This document shows, piece after piece, positions 1-8,004 of a stretch of DNA of 64,000 nt. The stretch lies in contig CAZPQN010000003.1 of NCBI GenBank assembly GCA_964588795.1, forward strand, positions 43,409 to 107,408, given 5' to 3'. A program made the translations under genes and the position numbers. Origin of the DNA: CAZPQN01 sp964588795. GTDB lineage: Bacteria; Fidelibacterota; UBA2242. How positions within the stretch are numbered: the stretch's first letter is position 1; each line of letters begins with the position of its first letter. The notes beneath the pieces were generated by a model, which worked only from the letters and a program-made list of their open reading frames with translations, did no database searches and was not told where the DNA came from.

Positions 1-1217
1 AGAACCGTCACATCAGTTCGTACCGGTTGACGGTCAATGATGGAATCGTCATAAATGATCAGACCTCCGGGTACGACATCATTTTCGAATTTGTCCAGCG
101 AGGGACGATTCATGGCAATCAGCACGGTGGGATTGGCGATCAGCGGAGTACCAATCTTGCGGGTGGCGATTTTGACGCTGCAATTGGCCGTACCTCCGCG
201 CATTTCCGGCCCGTAAGAAGGGAGCCAGCTGACATGATAGTCATGACGCATCGCCATCTCGGCTAACACTTTGCCCAAACTCAGCACACCCTGTCCTCCG
301 AACCCGGCGATCTTGATTTCCTCGGTGAGGTCGTCTTTGCGGATCGTGGCGATTTTATGCTGGTCGATTTTGGAACCTTCAATATTGAGAATTTTCGGCA
401 GCTCTTCAAACTGGACTACGGTTCGTTTGAAATCTCTACCGGGAAATTGTTCTGAGATGTCCTTTTTAACTCCTAAGGGAAATTGTTTCTGGAACACTTC
501 GCGCACCCATTCGCGGGCTTTAACTGACGACAATTTGAGGTTCGAAGGACAGGATGACAGAGCTTCGATGAAACAAAAGGCGTTTTTTTCCGCCTGGAGT
601 TTCAAGGCTTTCCGAACCGCTGTGCGGGCTTGCATGATGCTTTTTGTATCGCCCAGCATCACACGCTCGACGTACACCGGGGCTTCCAATTGAGCAATGA
701 GTTCCGCCATCCGAATTGGATAACCCTCATTGTCGCTCGTGCGTCCGCGGGGGCTGGTGAGAGTTTTCTGGCCGATCAGCGTCGTGGGAGCCATCTGTCC
801 GCCCGTCATACCGTAAACGGCATTGTTCACGAAGAAGACTGTGATCCCTTCTCCGCGATTGGCGGCGTGGATAATCTCGGCGGTGCCGATCGCGGCTAAA
901 TCACCGTCACCCTGGTAGGAAATAACGATTGATTCGGGATGCGCGCGTTTGATGCCCGTTGCGACTGCCGGAGCCCGCCCATGAGCTACCTGGACATTGC
1001 CGGTATGAAAATAATAATAAGCAAAGACACTGCAACCGACTGGACTGATAAAAATCGTCCGATCGCGCAGACCGAAATCGTCCAGCGCTTCAGCAATCAA
1101 CTTATGCAGATTGCCATGACCGCATCCCGGACAGTAGGTCGTCGTCAATTTATCACTGCCGGGTTTACGCTCATAGACTTCATAGAAAGAACTGGATTTC
1201 TGCAGGACCGTGTTCAT
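1..1217 (-). CDS. 2-oxoacid:ferredoxin oxidoreductase, fused beta (TPP) and gamma subunits, partial at window edge
   Basis: An open frame runs from an ATG at 1217 off the left edge (405 codons visible, no stop). Residues ~1-285 are a thiamine-diphosphate beta subunit: CPGCGHG near residue 29 (cluster and TPP region), then GDGD at 103-106 followed by NN at 131-132, the usual TPP/Mg motif. From ~300 a gamma subunit begins with GFGGQGV (305-311) and SYGPEMRGG (334-342). The gamma part normally has about 180 residues, so some 80 are missing here. The ATG overlaps the stop of the alpha gene (ATGA), which implies translational coupling. With the alpha and ferredoxin subunits it should oxidise branched-chain or related 2-oxoacids plus CoA to acyl-CoA and reduced ferredoxin in the cytoplasm. 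Substrate is inferred from the neighbours. Confidence 0.9.
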   Translation of the reverse strand, partial: MNTVLQKSSSFYEVYERKPGSDKLTTTYCPGCGHGNLHKLIAEALDDFGLRDRTIFISPVGCSVFAYYYFHTGNVQVAHGRAPAVATGIKRAHPESIVISYQGDGDLAAIGTAEIIHAANRGEGITVFFVNNAVYGMTGGQMAPTTLIGQKTLTSPRGRTSDNEGYPIRMAELIAQLEAPVYVERVMLGDTKSIMQARTAVRKALKLQAEKNAFCFIEALSSCPSNLKLSSVKAREWVREVFQKQFPLGVKKDISEQFPGRDFKRTVVQFEELPKILNIEGSKIDQHKIATIRKDDLTEEIKIAGFGGQGVLSLGKVLAEMAMRHDYHVSWLPSYGPEMRGGTANCSVKIATRKIGTPLIANPTVLIAMNRPSLDKFENDVVPGGLIIYDDSIIDRQPVRTDVTV

Positions 1218-2266
1218 ACCGACCTCATGAGTTTGATGACTTCATCGTGAATTTCGCGAATCGACGGTACATTGCCGCCCACCCGACCGTAAAAGTAAAC
1301 TGGCTTGCGGCCATCTACCGCGAGGCGCACATCGTCGACCATCTGACCGTTACTCATTTCGGAGACCAGGAAGAAACGTGCCTGTTTAGTCAATTCGCGC
1401 ATGATCGCTTTGGGAAACGGGAAAAGCGTTATCGGGCGCACCAGACCGACCGGAATGCCTTCCTGGCGTAGATTATCAACCACCGTTTGCAGGATGCGGG
1501 AAATGATTCCGAATCCCACCAGGATAATTTCCGCATCCCTGGTCTGATAGGTCTCGTAGCGGACTTCTTCCTCTTCCATAATCCGGTACTTCTGCTGGAG
1601 TTTGTTGATATGTTTTTCCAAATCATCGGGATCAAGGTCAATCGAGGTTAGCAAATTATCGGCGGTTTCGGGCGTACCTTTTACTGCCCAGCTTTTTTCC
1701 GGGAACTTCGTGACCGGTTCCGGAAATTCCACCGGTTCCATCATCTGACCGATAAAGCCATCGGTTAAAATGTAAACCGGATTACGGTATTTGTCCGCTA
1801 ATTCAAATGCCAATTTGCCCAAATCGCACATTTCCTGCACCGAATTGGGGGCGAGGACAATGACTTTGTAATTTCCATGGCCCCCGCCTTTGACTACCTG
1901 ATTGTAATCACTTTGCTCCGGAGCGATGTTGCCCAGTCCCGGTCCACCGCGCATGACGTCAACGATGACGCAGGGCAATTCGGCCCCGGCACAATACGAA
2001 ACTCCCTCCTGCTTCAGGCTGATTCCCGGACTGGAGGAAGCGGTCATGACGCGCTCGCCAGCCGCCGCGGCGCCGTAGACCATGTTAATGGCGGCAATTT
2101 CGCTCTCTGCCTGGATGAAAGTCCCCCCGGCCACCGGTAAATAGAGGGCGGCGGCATGCGCGATTTCACTCGCGGGAGTTATTGGATAGCCATAGTAGGC
2201 CCGGCAACCCGCCAGTATGGCTCCCTTGACTACTGCTTCATTTCCATATAACAATTGTTTTGCCAT
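1214..2266 (-). CDS. vorB: 2-oxoacid:ferredoxin oxidoreductase alpha subunit, VorB type
   Basis: This 350-residue protein matches the alpha subunit of VOR-type (3-methyl-2-oxobutanoate) ferredoxin oxidoreductases. Near the N-terminus it has NEAVVKGAI and GYPITPASEI, and further in RGGPGLG and a DGFIGQMMEPV stretch. These form the pyrimidine-binding domain that pairs with the TPP-binding beta subunit. The start was placed at MAKQ because GAGGT lies five bases upstream; an in-frame ATG 12 bases earlier has no such site. It sits 11 bp after the ferredoxin gene and overlaps the beta-gamma fusion by four bases. KorA (2-oxoglutarate) is an alternative, but length and sequence fit VorB better. Confidence 0.88.
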   Translation of the reverse strand: MAKQLLYGNEAVVKGAILAGCRAYYGYPITPASEIAHAAALYLPVAGGTFIQAESEIAAINMVYGAAAAGERVMTASSSPGISLKQEGVSYCAGAELPCVIVDVMRGGPGLGNIAPEQSDYNQVVKGGGHGNYKVIVLAPNSVQEMCDLGKLAFELADKYRNPVYILTDGFIGQMMEPVEFPEPVTKFPEKSWAVKGTPETADNLLTSIDLDPDDLEKHINKLQQKYRIMEEEEVRYETYQTRDAEIILVGFGIISRILQTVVDNLRQEGIPVGLVRPITLFPFPKAIMRELTKQARFFLVSEMSNGQMVDDVRLAVDGRKPVYFYGRVGGNVPSIREIHDEVIKLMRSV

Positions 2267-2277
2267 AGCAGACCTCA

Positions 2278-2643
2278 TTACTTATCAGAAATATTTACGG
2301 TTTCGGGTATCGTCGTAAGGCAGTTGGTACAGCGGACCTTGTTCGGGGTGCTCGCCTCACTAAAAACCTTATATTCGCCCCGGCAATGTGGACAATACCG
2401 GGTCTCCGTCATTAAATCCCACCTTTTAAAAACCGTAATTGCTCCCGGTTCGGGACAATTGTAGAAGCACACGCCACATCCGGTACAGCCTTCGCCTTTG
2501 TAGGTGGATGGATGATAGCTGTGCGTATTAAAGCGTTCGGTCAGGTACAGCACCTTGACCGGACAGGACTCGATGCAGAGTTCACAGCCTTTGCATTCTT
2601 CGGCATTGATAACGACATGTCCTCTGGTTTTCACATCACTCAT
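2278..2643 (-). CDS. vorD: 2-oxoacid:ferredoxin oxidoreductase delta (ferredoxin) subunit with extra C-terminal CxxC pairs
   Basis: A 121-residue protein with two 4Fe-4S ferredoxin motifs, CKGCELCIESCP and CTGCGVCFYNCP, which carry electrons from the TPP centre to free ferredoxin. Past the ferredoxin fold it has a tail with CPHC and, about 18 residues later, CTNC, spaced like a small zinc ribbon. Delta subunits of this family are usually shorter and end after the second cluster, so the tail is unusual. The ATG at 2643 was chosen over an upstream in-frame ATG because GGAG lies just before it and the upstream extension would run into the preceding aminotransferase gene. Confidence 0.88.
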   Translation of the reverse strand: MSDVKTRGHVVINAEECKGCELCIESCPVKVLYLTERFNTHSYHPSTYKGEGCTGCGVCFYNCPEPGAITVFKRWDLMTETRYCPHCRGEYKVFSEASTPNKVRCTNCLTTIPETVNISDK

Positions 2644-2665
2644 ATTGTGCTCCGTCACTAACTTA

Positions 2666-3847
2666 TCATTTGAATTGTTTAAACACTTTAGCAAAACCCG
2701 GTAAGGCGCCGATAATTTCCCGTTCCGGAACCGCAAATGAAATCCGGAAGTAGCCGGGACGGTGAAAAGCCACGCCGGGAGTCGCCAGGATCAGGTTTTC
2801 CTGCAAGGCATTGATAAAAACCACATCATCGGGAATCGGACTTTTCGGAAAAATGTAAAAAGCGCCCTCGGGTTTGATCACCTCATAACCAATCTCGACC
2901 AACCCGTTATAAATCAGGTCCCGCCGACGCTGGTAAAGTGCCACATCCACGCGTTCATTTAAAACGTGGCTGATGACACGTTGCATCAGCGCGGGAGCAT
3001 TGATGAAACCCAGCACCCGGTTGCAGAAGGCGGCGGCGGCGATGATTGTCGCGTTGTCTTCGATTAACGGGCTGACAGCCAGGTAACCGATCCGTTCTCC
3101 CGCCAATGATAAATCCTTGGAAAAAGAGGTCGCCATGATCGTATGCCGGTAAAACCGGAATGCGGTGTCACAGCGCTTACCGTCAAAGACAATTTTTTTA
3201 TAGGGCTCGTCAGTTAAGAGATAGATGGGCGACTGGCGCGTTTGATTGCTACGAGTCAGCAGCTTGCCGATTTCCGTCAGCAGGTGGGCGCTGTAGATTC
3301 GCCCGGTGGGATTATTGGGGGAATTGATGACCAGGATTTTTGTTCGGGTGGTGATTTTGGCGGCCAGGTCATCCAGATCGGGCAGTAAATCAGCGGTGGT
3401 CTGCACCATTACCTTGCGCCCCTGATGGTTATCGATATAAAAATCGTACTCTGTAAAATAAGGGGCGATCACCATGACCTCGTCTCCGGGATCGAGCAAA
3501 GTCTTGAAAATGACATTGATTGCTCCCGCCGTACCACAGGTCATCAGCACCTGCTCCGCAGTAAAAGGCAAACCGCTTTCTTTCTCTAACACCTCAGCGA
3601 TAGCCGTACAGGTTTCGGTATATCCCTTATTTGGCATGTAGCCATGCCTGTGCGCTCCGGTTTTTTGGGCTTCAGCGACCAACGCCTGATCAAATGCCGC
3701 CGGACTGGGTACATCTGGATTGCCTAATGAGAAGTCAAAGACCCGGTCGGCACCGTATCGCTTTTTCAGAACAATGCCGGCATCGAACATTTTGCGGATC
3801 CAGGAACTGTGTCGCATGGATTCGGTGATTTTAGTGGCGATTGGCAT
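2666..3847 (-). CDS. Class I/II pyridoxal-phosphate aminotransferase (AspB-like)
   Basis: This 393-residue fold-type I aminotransferase has FSLGNPDVPSP near residue 45, NSPNNPTG before the middle, and SFSKDLSLAGERIGY carrying the PLP lysine. A C-terminal arginine in YFRISFAVPE is placed to bind the substrate carboxylate. The start follows GGAGG by seven bases. It converts an amino acid to its 2-oxoacid with 2-oxoglutarate or pyruvate; which amino acid cannot be read from sequence. Its position between NfnAB and the 2-oxoacid oxidoreductase suggests it supplies 2-oxoacids to that enzyme, alongside ilvE at the head of the same run. Confidence 0.85.
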   Translation of the reverse strand: MPIATKITESMRHSSWIRKMFDAGIVLKKRYGADRVFDFSLGNPDVPSPAAFDQALVAEAQKTGAHRHGYMPNKGYTETCTAIAEVLEKESGLPFTAEQVLMTCGTAGAINVIFKTLLDPGDEVMVIAPYFTEYDFYIDNHQGRKVMVQTTADLLPDLDDLAAKITTRTKILVINSPNNPTGRIYSAHLLTEIGKLLTRSNQTRQSPIYLLTDEPYKKIVFDGKRCDTAFRFYRHTIMATSFSKDLSLAGERIGYLAVSPLIEDNATIIAAAAFCNRVLGFINAPALMQRVISHVLNERVDVALYQRRRDLIYNGLVEIGYEVIKPEGAFYIFPKSPIPDDVVFINALQENLILATPGVAFHRPGYFRISFAVPEREIIGALPGFAKVFKQFK

Positions 3848-3870
3848 TCCTGTTCCTCCTCTCACGGTGT

Positions 3871-5313
3871 TTAAATGTCAAAGGACCACTGACCGGTTTG
3901 TAAATATTCGTCAATGGCTTGGGCGGCAGAGCGGCCCGCGCCCATAGCCAGAATTACCGTCGCCCCACCGGTAACAATGTCTCCGCCCGCAAATACTCCC
4001 GGTTTGGAAGTGCGTCCACTTTCCGGTTCGGCGAGGATATTGCCCCACTTATTGCACCGCAAATCCGGAGTGGTCTGCGAAATCAACGGATTGGAACCAT
4101 TTCCAATCGCCATGATCACCAAATCGGTCTCTATTTCAAATTCTGAACCAGCTATAGGTACAGGGCGGCGTCGGCCGGAAGCGTCCGGCTCTCCGAGCTC
4201 CATTCGCAGACAGCGGGCTTTGTGCACCCAGCCGGTGCCGTCAGCAACAAATTCAATCGGGTTGGTGAGCGTCCGAAAAATGATGCCTTCTTCACGGGCA
4301 TGGTGCACTTCCTCGATCCGGGCTGGCATTTCAACTTCCGATCGACGGTAAACGATGGTTGCGGTTTCGGCCCCTAAACGCTTGGCGGTGCGGACAGCGT
4401 CCATGGCAGTATTGCCACCGCCAACGACCACGACGTTTTTTCCGTGCCTGACGGGCGTATCGGTAGACGGAAACTCATAAGCGCGCATCAGATTGACGCG
4501 AGTCAGATACTCATTGGCCGAGTAAACCCCCATCAGGTTTTCCCCGGGAATATTCATAAACCAGGGCAAACCCGCCCCAACTCCCAAAAATACCGCCTGA
4601 TAGCCACCTGTGGTAAGCAATTCGTCAATCGTCATGGTCTTGCCTACGATAAAATTGGCGACGAATTCCACCCCCATCTGCCGCAGGTTATTGATTTCGA
4701 AGCGCAGGATCTTCTTCGGCAGGCGAAATTCCGGAATGCCATAAACCAGCACTCCCCCGAACTCATGTAAAGCCTCAAAAACCGTGACCGCATGTCCTCG
4801 TTGCACCAAATCGCTGGCACAAGCCAAACCCGCCGGACCGCTACCCACGACAGCAACCTTTTTTCCCGTCAGTTTGGCATTCTTGGGAAATGCAGTAGCT
4901 GAATTTTGCTGGCGTTCATAGTCTGCGACAAAGCGCTCTAATCGACCGATGGCCACCGGTTCGAACTTACCTTTCAGGATACAGGTTTTCTCACACTGTT
5001 CCTCCTGTGGGCATACGCGCCCGCAGACAGCTGGCAGCAGGTTATCCTCCTTGATTTTACGGGCGGCACCTAAGAAATCACGCACGGCAATCAGCTGGAT
5101 AAATGCGGGTATTTTAATGCGCACGGGACAGCCATCAATACAAGTCGATTTGGGACAATTCAGGCACCGCTGCGCTTCCCGGACGGCGGTCTCAACGTCA
5201 AATCCAAGATTCACTTCCTCGAAATTGCGATTGCGGATCTGCGGCGGCTGTTCCGGCATTTTTTGACGGGGGATTGCGAGACGCTCTTTTTTACTCAAAA
5301 TCTGGTTCGCCAC
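3871..5313 (-). CDS. nfnB: NfnB/GltA-like FAD and 4Fe-4S oxidoreductase (large subunit of NADH-dependent ferredoxin:NADP oxidoreductase)
   Basis: The protein has 480 residues. The N-terminal region has two cysteine clusters, CLNCPKSTCIDGCP and CGRVCPQEEQCEKTC, which bind 4Fe-4S centres. A first dinucleotide fold (VAVVGSGPAGLACA) binds FAD and a second (VVVVGGGNTAMDA) binds NAD(P)H. C-terminal GVFAGGDIVTGGATVILAMG is typical of the GltD/NfnL family. Translation starts at GTG with GAGG upstream. The small subunit lies directly before it, a pairing known for electron-bifurcating Nfn, which makes NADPH from NADH and reduced ferredoxin. GltA (NADPH glutamate synthase) or sulfide dehydrogenase SudA are homologous alternatives; the ferredoxin-linked context favours Nfn. 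Confidence 0.85.
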   Translation of the reverse strand: MANQILSKKERLAIPRQKMPEQPPQIRNRNFEEVNLGFDVETAVREAQRCLNCPKSTCIDGCPVRIKIPAFIQLIAVRDFLGAARKIKEDNLLPAVCGRVCPQEEQCEKTCILKGKFEPVAIGRLERFVADYERQQNSATAFPKNAKLTGKKVAVVGSGPAGLACASDLVQRGHAVTVFEALHEFGGVLVYGIPEFRLPKKILRFEINNLRQMGVEFVANFIVGKTMTIDELLTTGGYQAVFLGVGAGLPWFMNIPGENLMGVYSANEYLTRVNLMRAYEFPSTDTPVRHGKNVVVVGGGNTAMDAVRTAKRLGAETATIVYRRSEVEMPARIEEVHHAREEGIIFRTLTNPIEFVADGTGWVHKARCLRMELGEPDASGRRRPVPIAGSEFEIETDLVIMAIGNGSNPLISQTTPDLRCNKWGNILAEPESGRTSKPGVFAGGDIVTGGATVILAMGAGRSAAQAIDEYLQTGQWSFDI

Positions 5314-5321
5314 GATTGCCT

Positions 5322-6200
5322 CTATTCTTCTGCCTGCGGATTAAGCTGTTCACTCAGGCGACAATGATGTACTGGTGGAGGAGTCTGCTCAAACTCCTGC
5401 AAGGCCTGGGCTTCAAATTCCACAAACTGACGCTGGCGCCGACCAATTTCCGCAAAGTCGACCTGATGACCGTCGAACTCCGGTCCATCAACACAAACGA
5501 ACACCGTTTTATCGGCTACCGTCGCGCGGCAGCCCCCGCACATACCCGTTCCATCCACCATAATGCTGTTAAGCGAAACCATAGTCTTAATCCCGAAGGG
5601 ACGGGTCTGCTCCGCTACCGCCGCCATCATCGGCAAGGGACCGACAGCCAGAATAAAATCCGGCCTGTGTCGTTGGAGCAAATCCTGCAACACTTGTGTG
5701 ACAAAACCTTTGATCCCGTAACTGCCGTCGTCGGTTGAGATGAGCACCTCGTCACAGACAGCCCGCATCTCGGATTCACAAATAATCAGTTCTCTCTGCC
5801 GGGCACCGACAATGGCGATGACCTGATTCCCGGCCTGTTTCAGTGCTTTAGCGATGGGTAAAGCTTCCGCGGTGCCCACCCCCCCGCTCACGCAGACTGT
5901 CAACCCAAATTTATCAATATGCGTCGGTCGTCCCAGTGGGCCGACTAAATCGTGTATGTAATCGCCGGCTGATAATAAATTTAAATGCCGCGTAGTTTTC
6001 CCGATCCCCTGGACAATCAGTGTTATGGTACCCTGCGCGGGATCGCCATCCACAATCGTCAGGGGAATGCGTTCCCCTTTTTCCCAGACACGCAGAATGA
6101 CAAATTGCCCGGGCTGGCGTTTGCGGGCAATCAGCGGCGCCTCAACGATAAATTTTTTAATCTGCGGTGCGATAAATTCAGCCGTGATAATTTGATGCAA
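5322..6200 (-). CDS. nfnA: NfnA/SudB-like ferredoxin:NADP reductase small subunit
   Basis: This 292-residue flavoprotein carries an FAD-binding barrel (GQFVILRVWEKGERIPLTI), a nucleotide fold (CVSGGVGTAEALPIAKAL) and a C-terminal 2Fe-2S site with CGGC followed by a cysteine in VFVCVDGPEF. This order matches NfnS, DHOD electron-transfer subunits and SudB. The start is TTG at 6200; no ATG fits, and the encoded N-terminus (HQIITAEFIAP) aligns with the family's first strand. It lies 8 bp before nfnB. With it, it probably bifurcates electrons between NAD, ferredoxin and NADP, recycling the reduced ferredoxin made by the 2-oxoacid oxidoreductase. Confidence 0.85.
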   Translation of the reverse strand: MHQIITAEFIAPQIKKFIVEAPLIARKRQPGQFVILRVWEKGERIPLTIVDGDPAQGTITLIVQGIGKTTRHLNLLSAGDYIHDLVGPLGRPTHIDKFGLTVCVSGGVGTAEALPIAKALKQAGNQVIAIVGARQRELIICESEMRAVCDEVLISTDDGSYGIKGFVTQVLQDLLQRHRPDFILAVGPLPMMAAVAEQTRPFGIKTMVSLNSIMVDGTGMCGGCRATVADKTVFVCVDGPEFDGHQVDFAEIGRRQRQFVEFEAQALQEFEQTPPPVHHCRLSEQLNPQAEE

Positions 6201-6219
6201 CCTCTGCGACCTTTCTTTT

Positions 6220-6576
6220 TTACACGAGAACCTGGTAGGCTTTTTCCAGGGACTCCAGTTCTTTCAGCACGAAGGGCAACATCTTAAGGACCGTGGATAA
6301 GCCAACGATGGGTATTGTCAATATGAGCGTGTCAATGATTTCATCGCGCGTCGCACCCGCCCGCAGTGCTTTGGGAATGATGATTTTTATGGCGTCCGGA
6401 GAAGGGCTATTGACCTGAATAGCTAACATGATCAGTTCCCGGGTCTTTTCGTCGAGATGATTGCCAAGGACATTGACCATTTTCTGATAGCTTTTAAAAA
6501 CTTCCTTGCGGTTTTCCATAAGGAAGGTCAATCCATCTTTATCGAGGTCCTCCCAACGGAAATTGTCGGTTACCAT
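6220..6576 (-). CDS. Carboxymuconolactone decarboxylase (AhpD-like) family protein
   Basis: This 118-residue helical protein has the CMD-family layout: DEKTRELIMLAI in the middle, then KALRAGATRDEIIDTLILT. The family includes AhpD peroxidase partners, which use a CxxC motif. The equivalent stretch here (QVNSPSPDAI) has no cysteine, and none occurs in the protein, so thiol peroxidase chemistry is unlikely. A strong AAGGAGG site precedes the ATG. It sits between ilvE and nfnA with gaps of under 20 bp, so it is part of the amino-acid oxidation operon. Its role there is unknown. Confidence 0.8.
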   Translation of the reverse strand: MVTDNFRWEDLDKDGLTFLMENRKEVFKSYQKMVNVLGNHLDEKTRELIMLAIQVNSPSPDAIKIIIPKALRAGATRDEIIDTLILTIPIVGLSTVLKMLPFVLKELESLEKAYQVLV

Positions 6577-6590
6577 ATAATCCCTCCTTT

Positions 6591-7619
6591 TTATTTGACC
6601 TCTTCTATCCAGCCAAACCGGTCTTCTATGTCACCCAGCTGGTAAGCGGTCAGATACTTGTACAGTTTTACCGTCAGCGGGCCCGGTTCCAAACCATCGG
6701 CATAAAACTTATATTGCCGGTTTTGATACCCCAAACAACCAACGGGGGTGATGACCGCCGCGGTGCCGCAGGCTCCAACTTCGACAAAATCTTCGATCTC
6801 ATCAACACTAACCCGCCGCTCGATAAAAGTCAGTCCCAGGGCTTCCTGGGCGACCGTGATCAGCGATTTGCGCGTTATACTGACCAAAATAGAGTCCGAC
6901 CGCGGTGTCGCCAGAGTCCCATCCTTGAATACAAAATAAATATTAGCTGCGCCCATCTCCTCGAAATATTTATGCTCGATCGAGTCCAAGTATACGACTT
7001 CCTGATAACCCTCCTCTTTGGCAATCTTGAGCGGTACCAGCGAGGCGGAATAATTGCCGCCGGCCTTGGCGCGCCCGATCCCGTGGAGAGCGGCACGATC
7101 GTAGTAGTCGTCGACTTTCAACTTGATGGTCTTAAATCCAGTCTTGAAATAGGGGCCTACCGGACAGACAAAAACGACAAACATGTATTCATAGGCCGCG
7201 CGGACACCCAAATTTTCGCCCACTCCCAGTTCAAAGGGGCGCAGGTAAAGCGCCGCCCCGGAACCATAGGGTGGTACGTAATCAATATTGGCCTTAATTG
7301 CCTCCAGAATACCCTTCATAAAGAGCTCTTCCGGCACTTCCGCCATCAGGATGCGGCTGGCAGATTCACGGAATCGCCGCGCATTATCGCGGGGACGAAA
7401 AAGCAGAATCCGACCATCCTTTGCCCGTTGCGCTTTCATCCCCTCAAAAATCTGCTGACCATAATGCAGACAGGTGGCCCCTTCATCAATACTCAGTTTG
7501 TTTTCGGTGACCAGGCGTCCATTATCCCATTGCCCATCTTTCCAGTGCGCAATAAAGCGGTAGGGAGTATAACTGTAGCGAAAATCGAGTTTGCTCCACT
7601 CAATAGTTTTGGGGTCCAT
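6591..7619 (-). CDS. ilvE: Branched-chain amino acid aminotransferase
   Basis: A 342-residue fold-type IV PLP enzyme. It contains YGQQIFEGMKAQR, RPRDNARRF, and KAGGNYSASL with the PLP lysine, then YLDSIEHKYFEEMGAANI. This is the longer form related to mitochondrial BCATs. The enzyme interconverts valine, leucine and isoleucine with their 2-oxoacids. It is the first gene of the minus-strand run and has GAGAGAGG just upstream of its ATG. Its place ahead of a VOR-type oxidoreductase suggests a catabolic or reductive-carboxylation role as much as biosynthesis; no other ilv or leu gene lies in the window. Confidence 0.92.
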   Translation of the reverse strand: MDPKTIEWSKLDFRYSYTPYRFIAHWKDGQWDNGRLVTENKLSIDEGATCLHYGQQIFEGMKAQRAKDGRILLFRPRDNARRFRESASRILMAEVPEELFMKGILEAIKANIDYVPPYGSGAALYLRPFELGVGENLGVRAAYEYMFVVFVCPVGPYFKTGFKTIKLKVDDYYDRAALHGIGRAKAGGNYSASLVPLKIAKEEGYQEVVYLDSIEHKYFEEMGAANIYFVFKDGTLATPRSDSILVSITRKSLITVAQEALGLTFIERRVSVDEIEDFVEVGACGTAAVITPVGCLGYQNRQYKFYADGLEPGPLTVKLYKYLTAYQLGDIEDRFGWIEEVK

Positions 7620-8004
7620 GACCTGCCTCTCTCTTTAAAATAGTTGTTGGATTGGATTTCTGCATACTCTGTTTCAAGCACCATGTAGCGTATTTGAGTC
7701 AAACAAAAGTAATGCCACACAGCCCTGACCGCCGCGAAAGCCGGACAGTTTATAAAAAGATCGCAAGTACCGACACTTTGGGAAAAAAGATTTGGATCAA
7801 GCTTTTTTTCCTAATTCTGAAAATCCAGCGGAAATCTTTTTATTGGAAATAGGAAATTGCACGCCCCTAGGGAAAGTTTTTACCTTTATTATCATCGAAT
7901 AAGGATCATGACCCGGATTTTTGGTAAAGAGTTTGCATGGTAGCGGGAGAGTACCTGGTAGGTTTTTTACAATGCTTAACCACTTTAATCAACGGAGGTG
8001 AGAA
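7620..8004. other. Divergent intergenic region between ilvE and the serine gene pair
   Basis: These 385 bases separate two operons transcribed away from each other, so at least two promoters should lie here. I see AT-rich stretches and a strong GGAGGTGAG site just before the ATG at 8005. I could not place a convincing -35/-10 pair for either side, and I see no riboswitch, attenuator hairpin or small gene. A 66-codon open frame at 7652-7852 has no ribosome-binding site and no coding look. Confidence 0.5.

Noticed and set aside
27..1250. Several plus-strand open frames of 79 to 140 codons
   Set aside because: They are shadows of the minus-strand beta-gamma oxidoreductase gene, whose motifs are unmistakable but which lacks a stop within the window.
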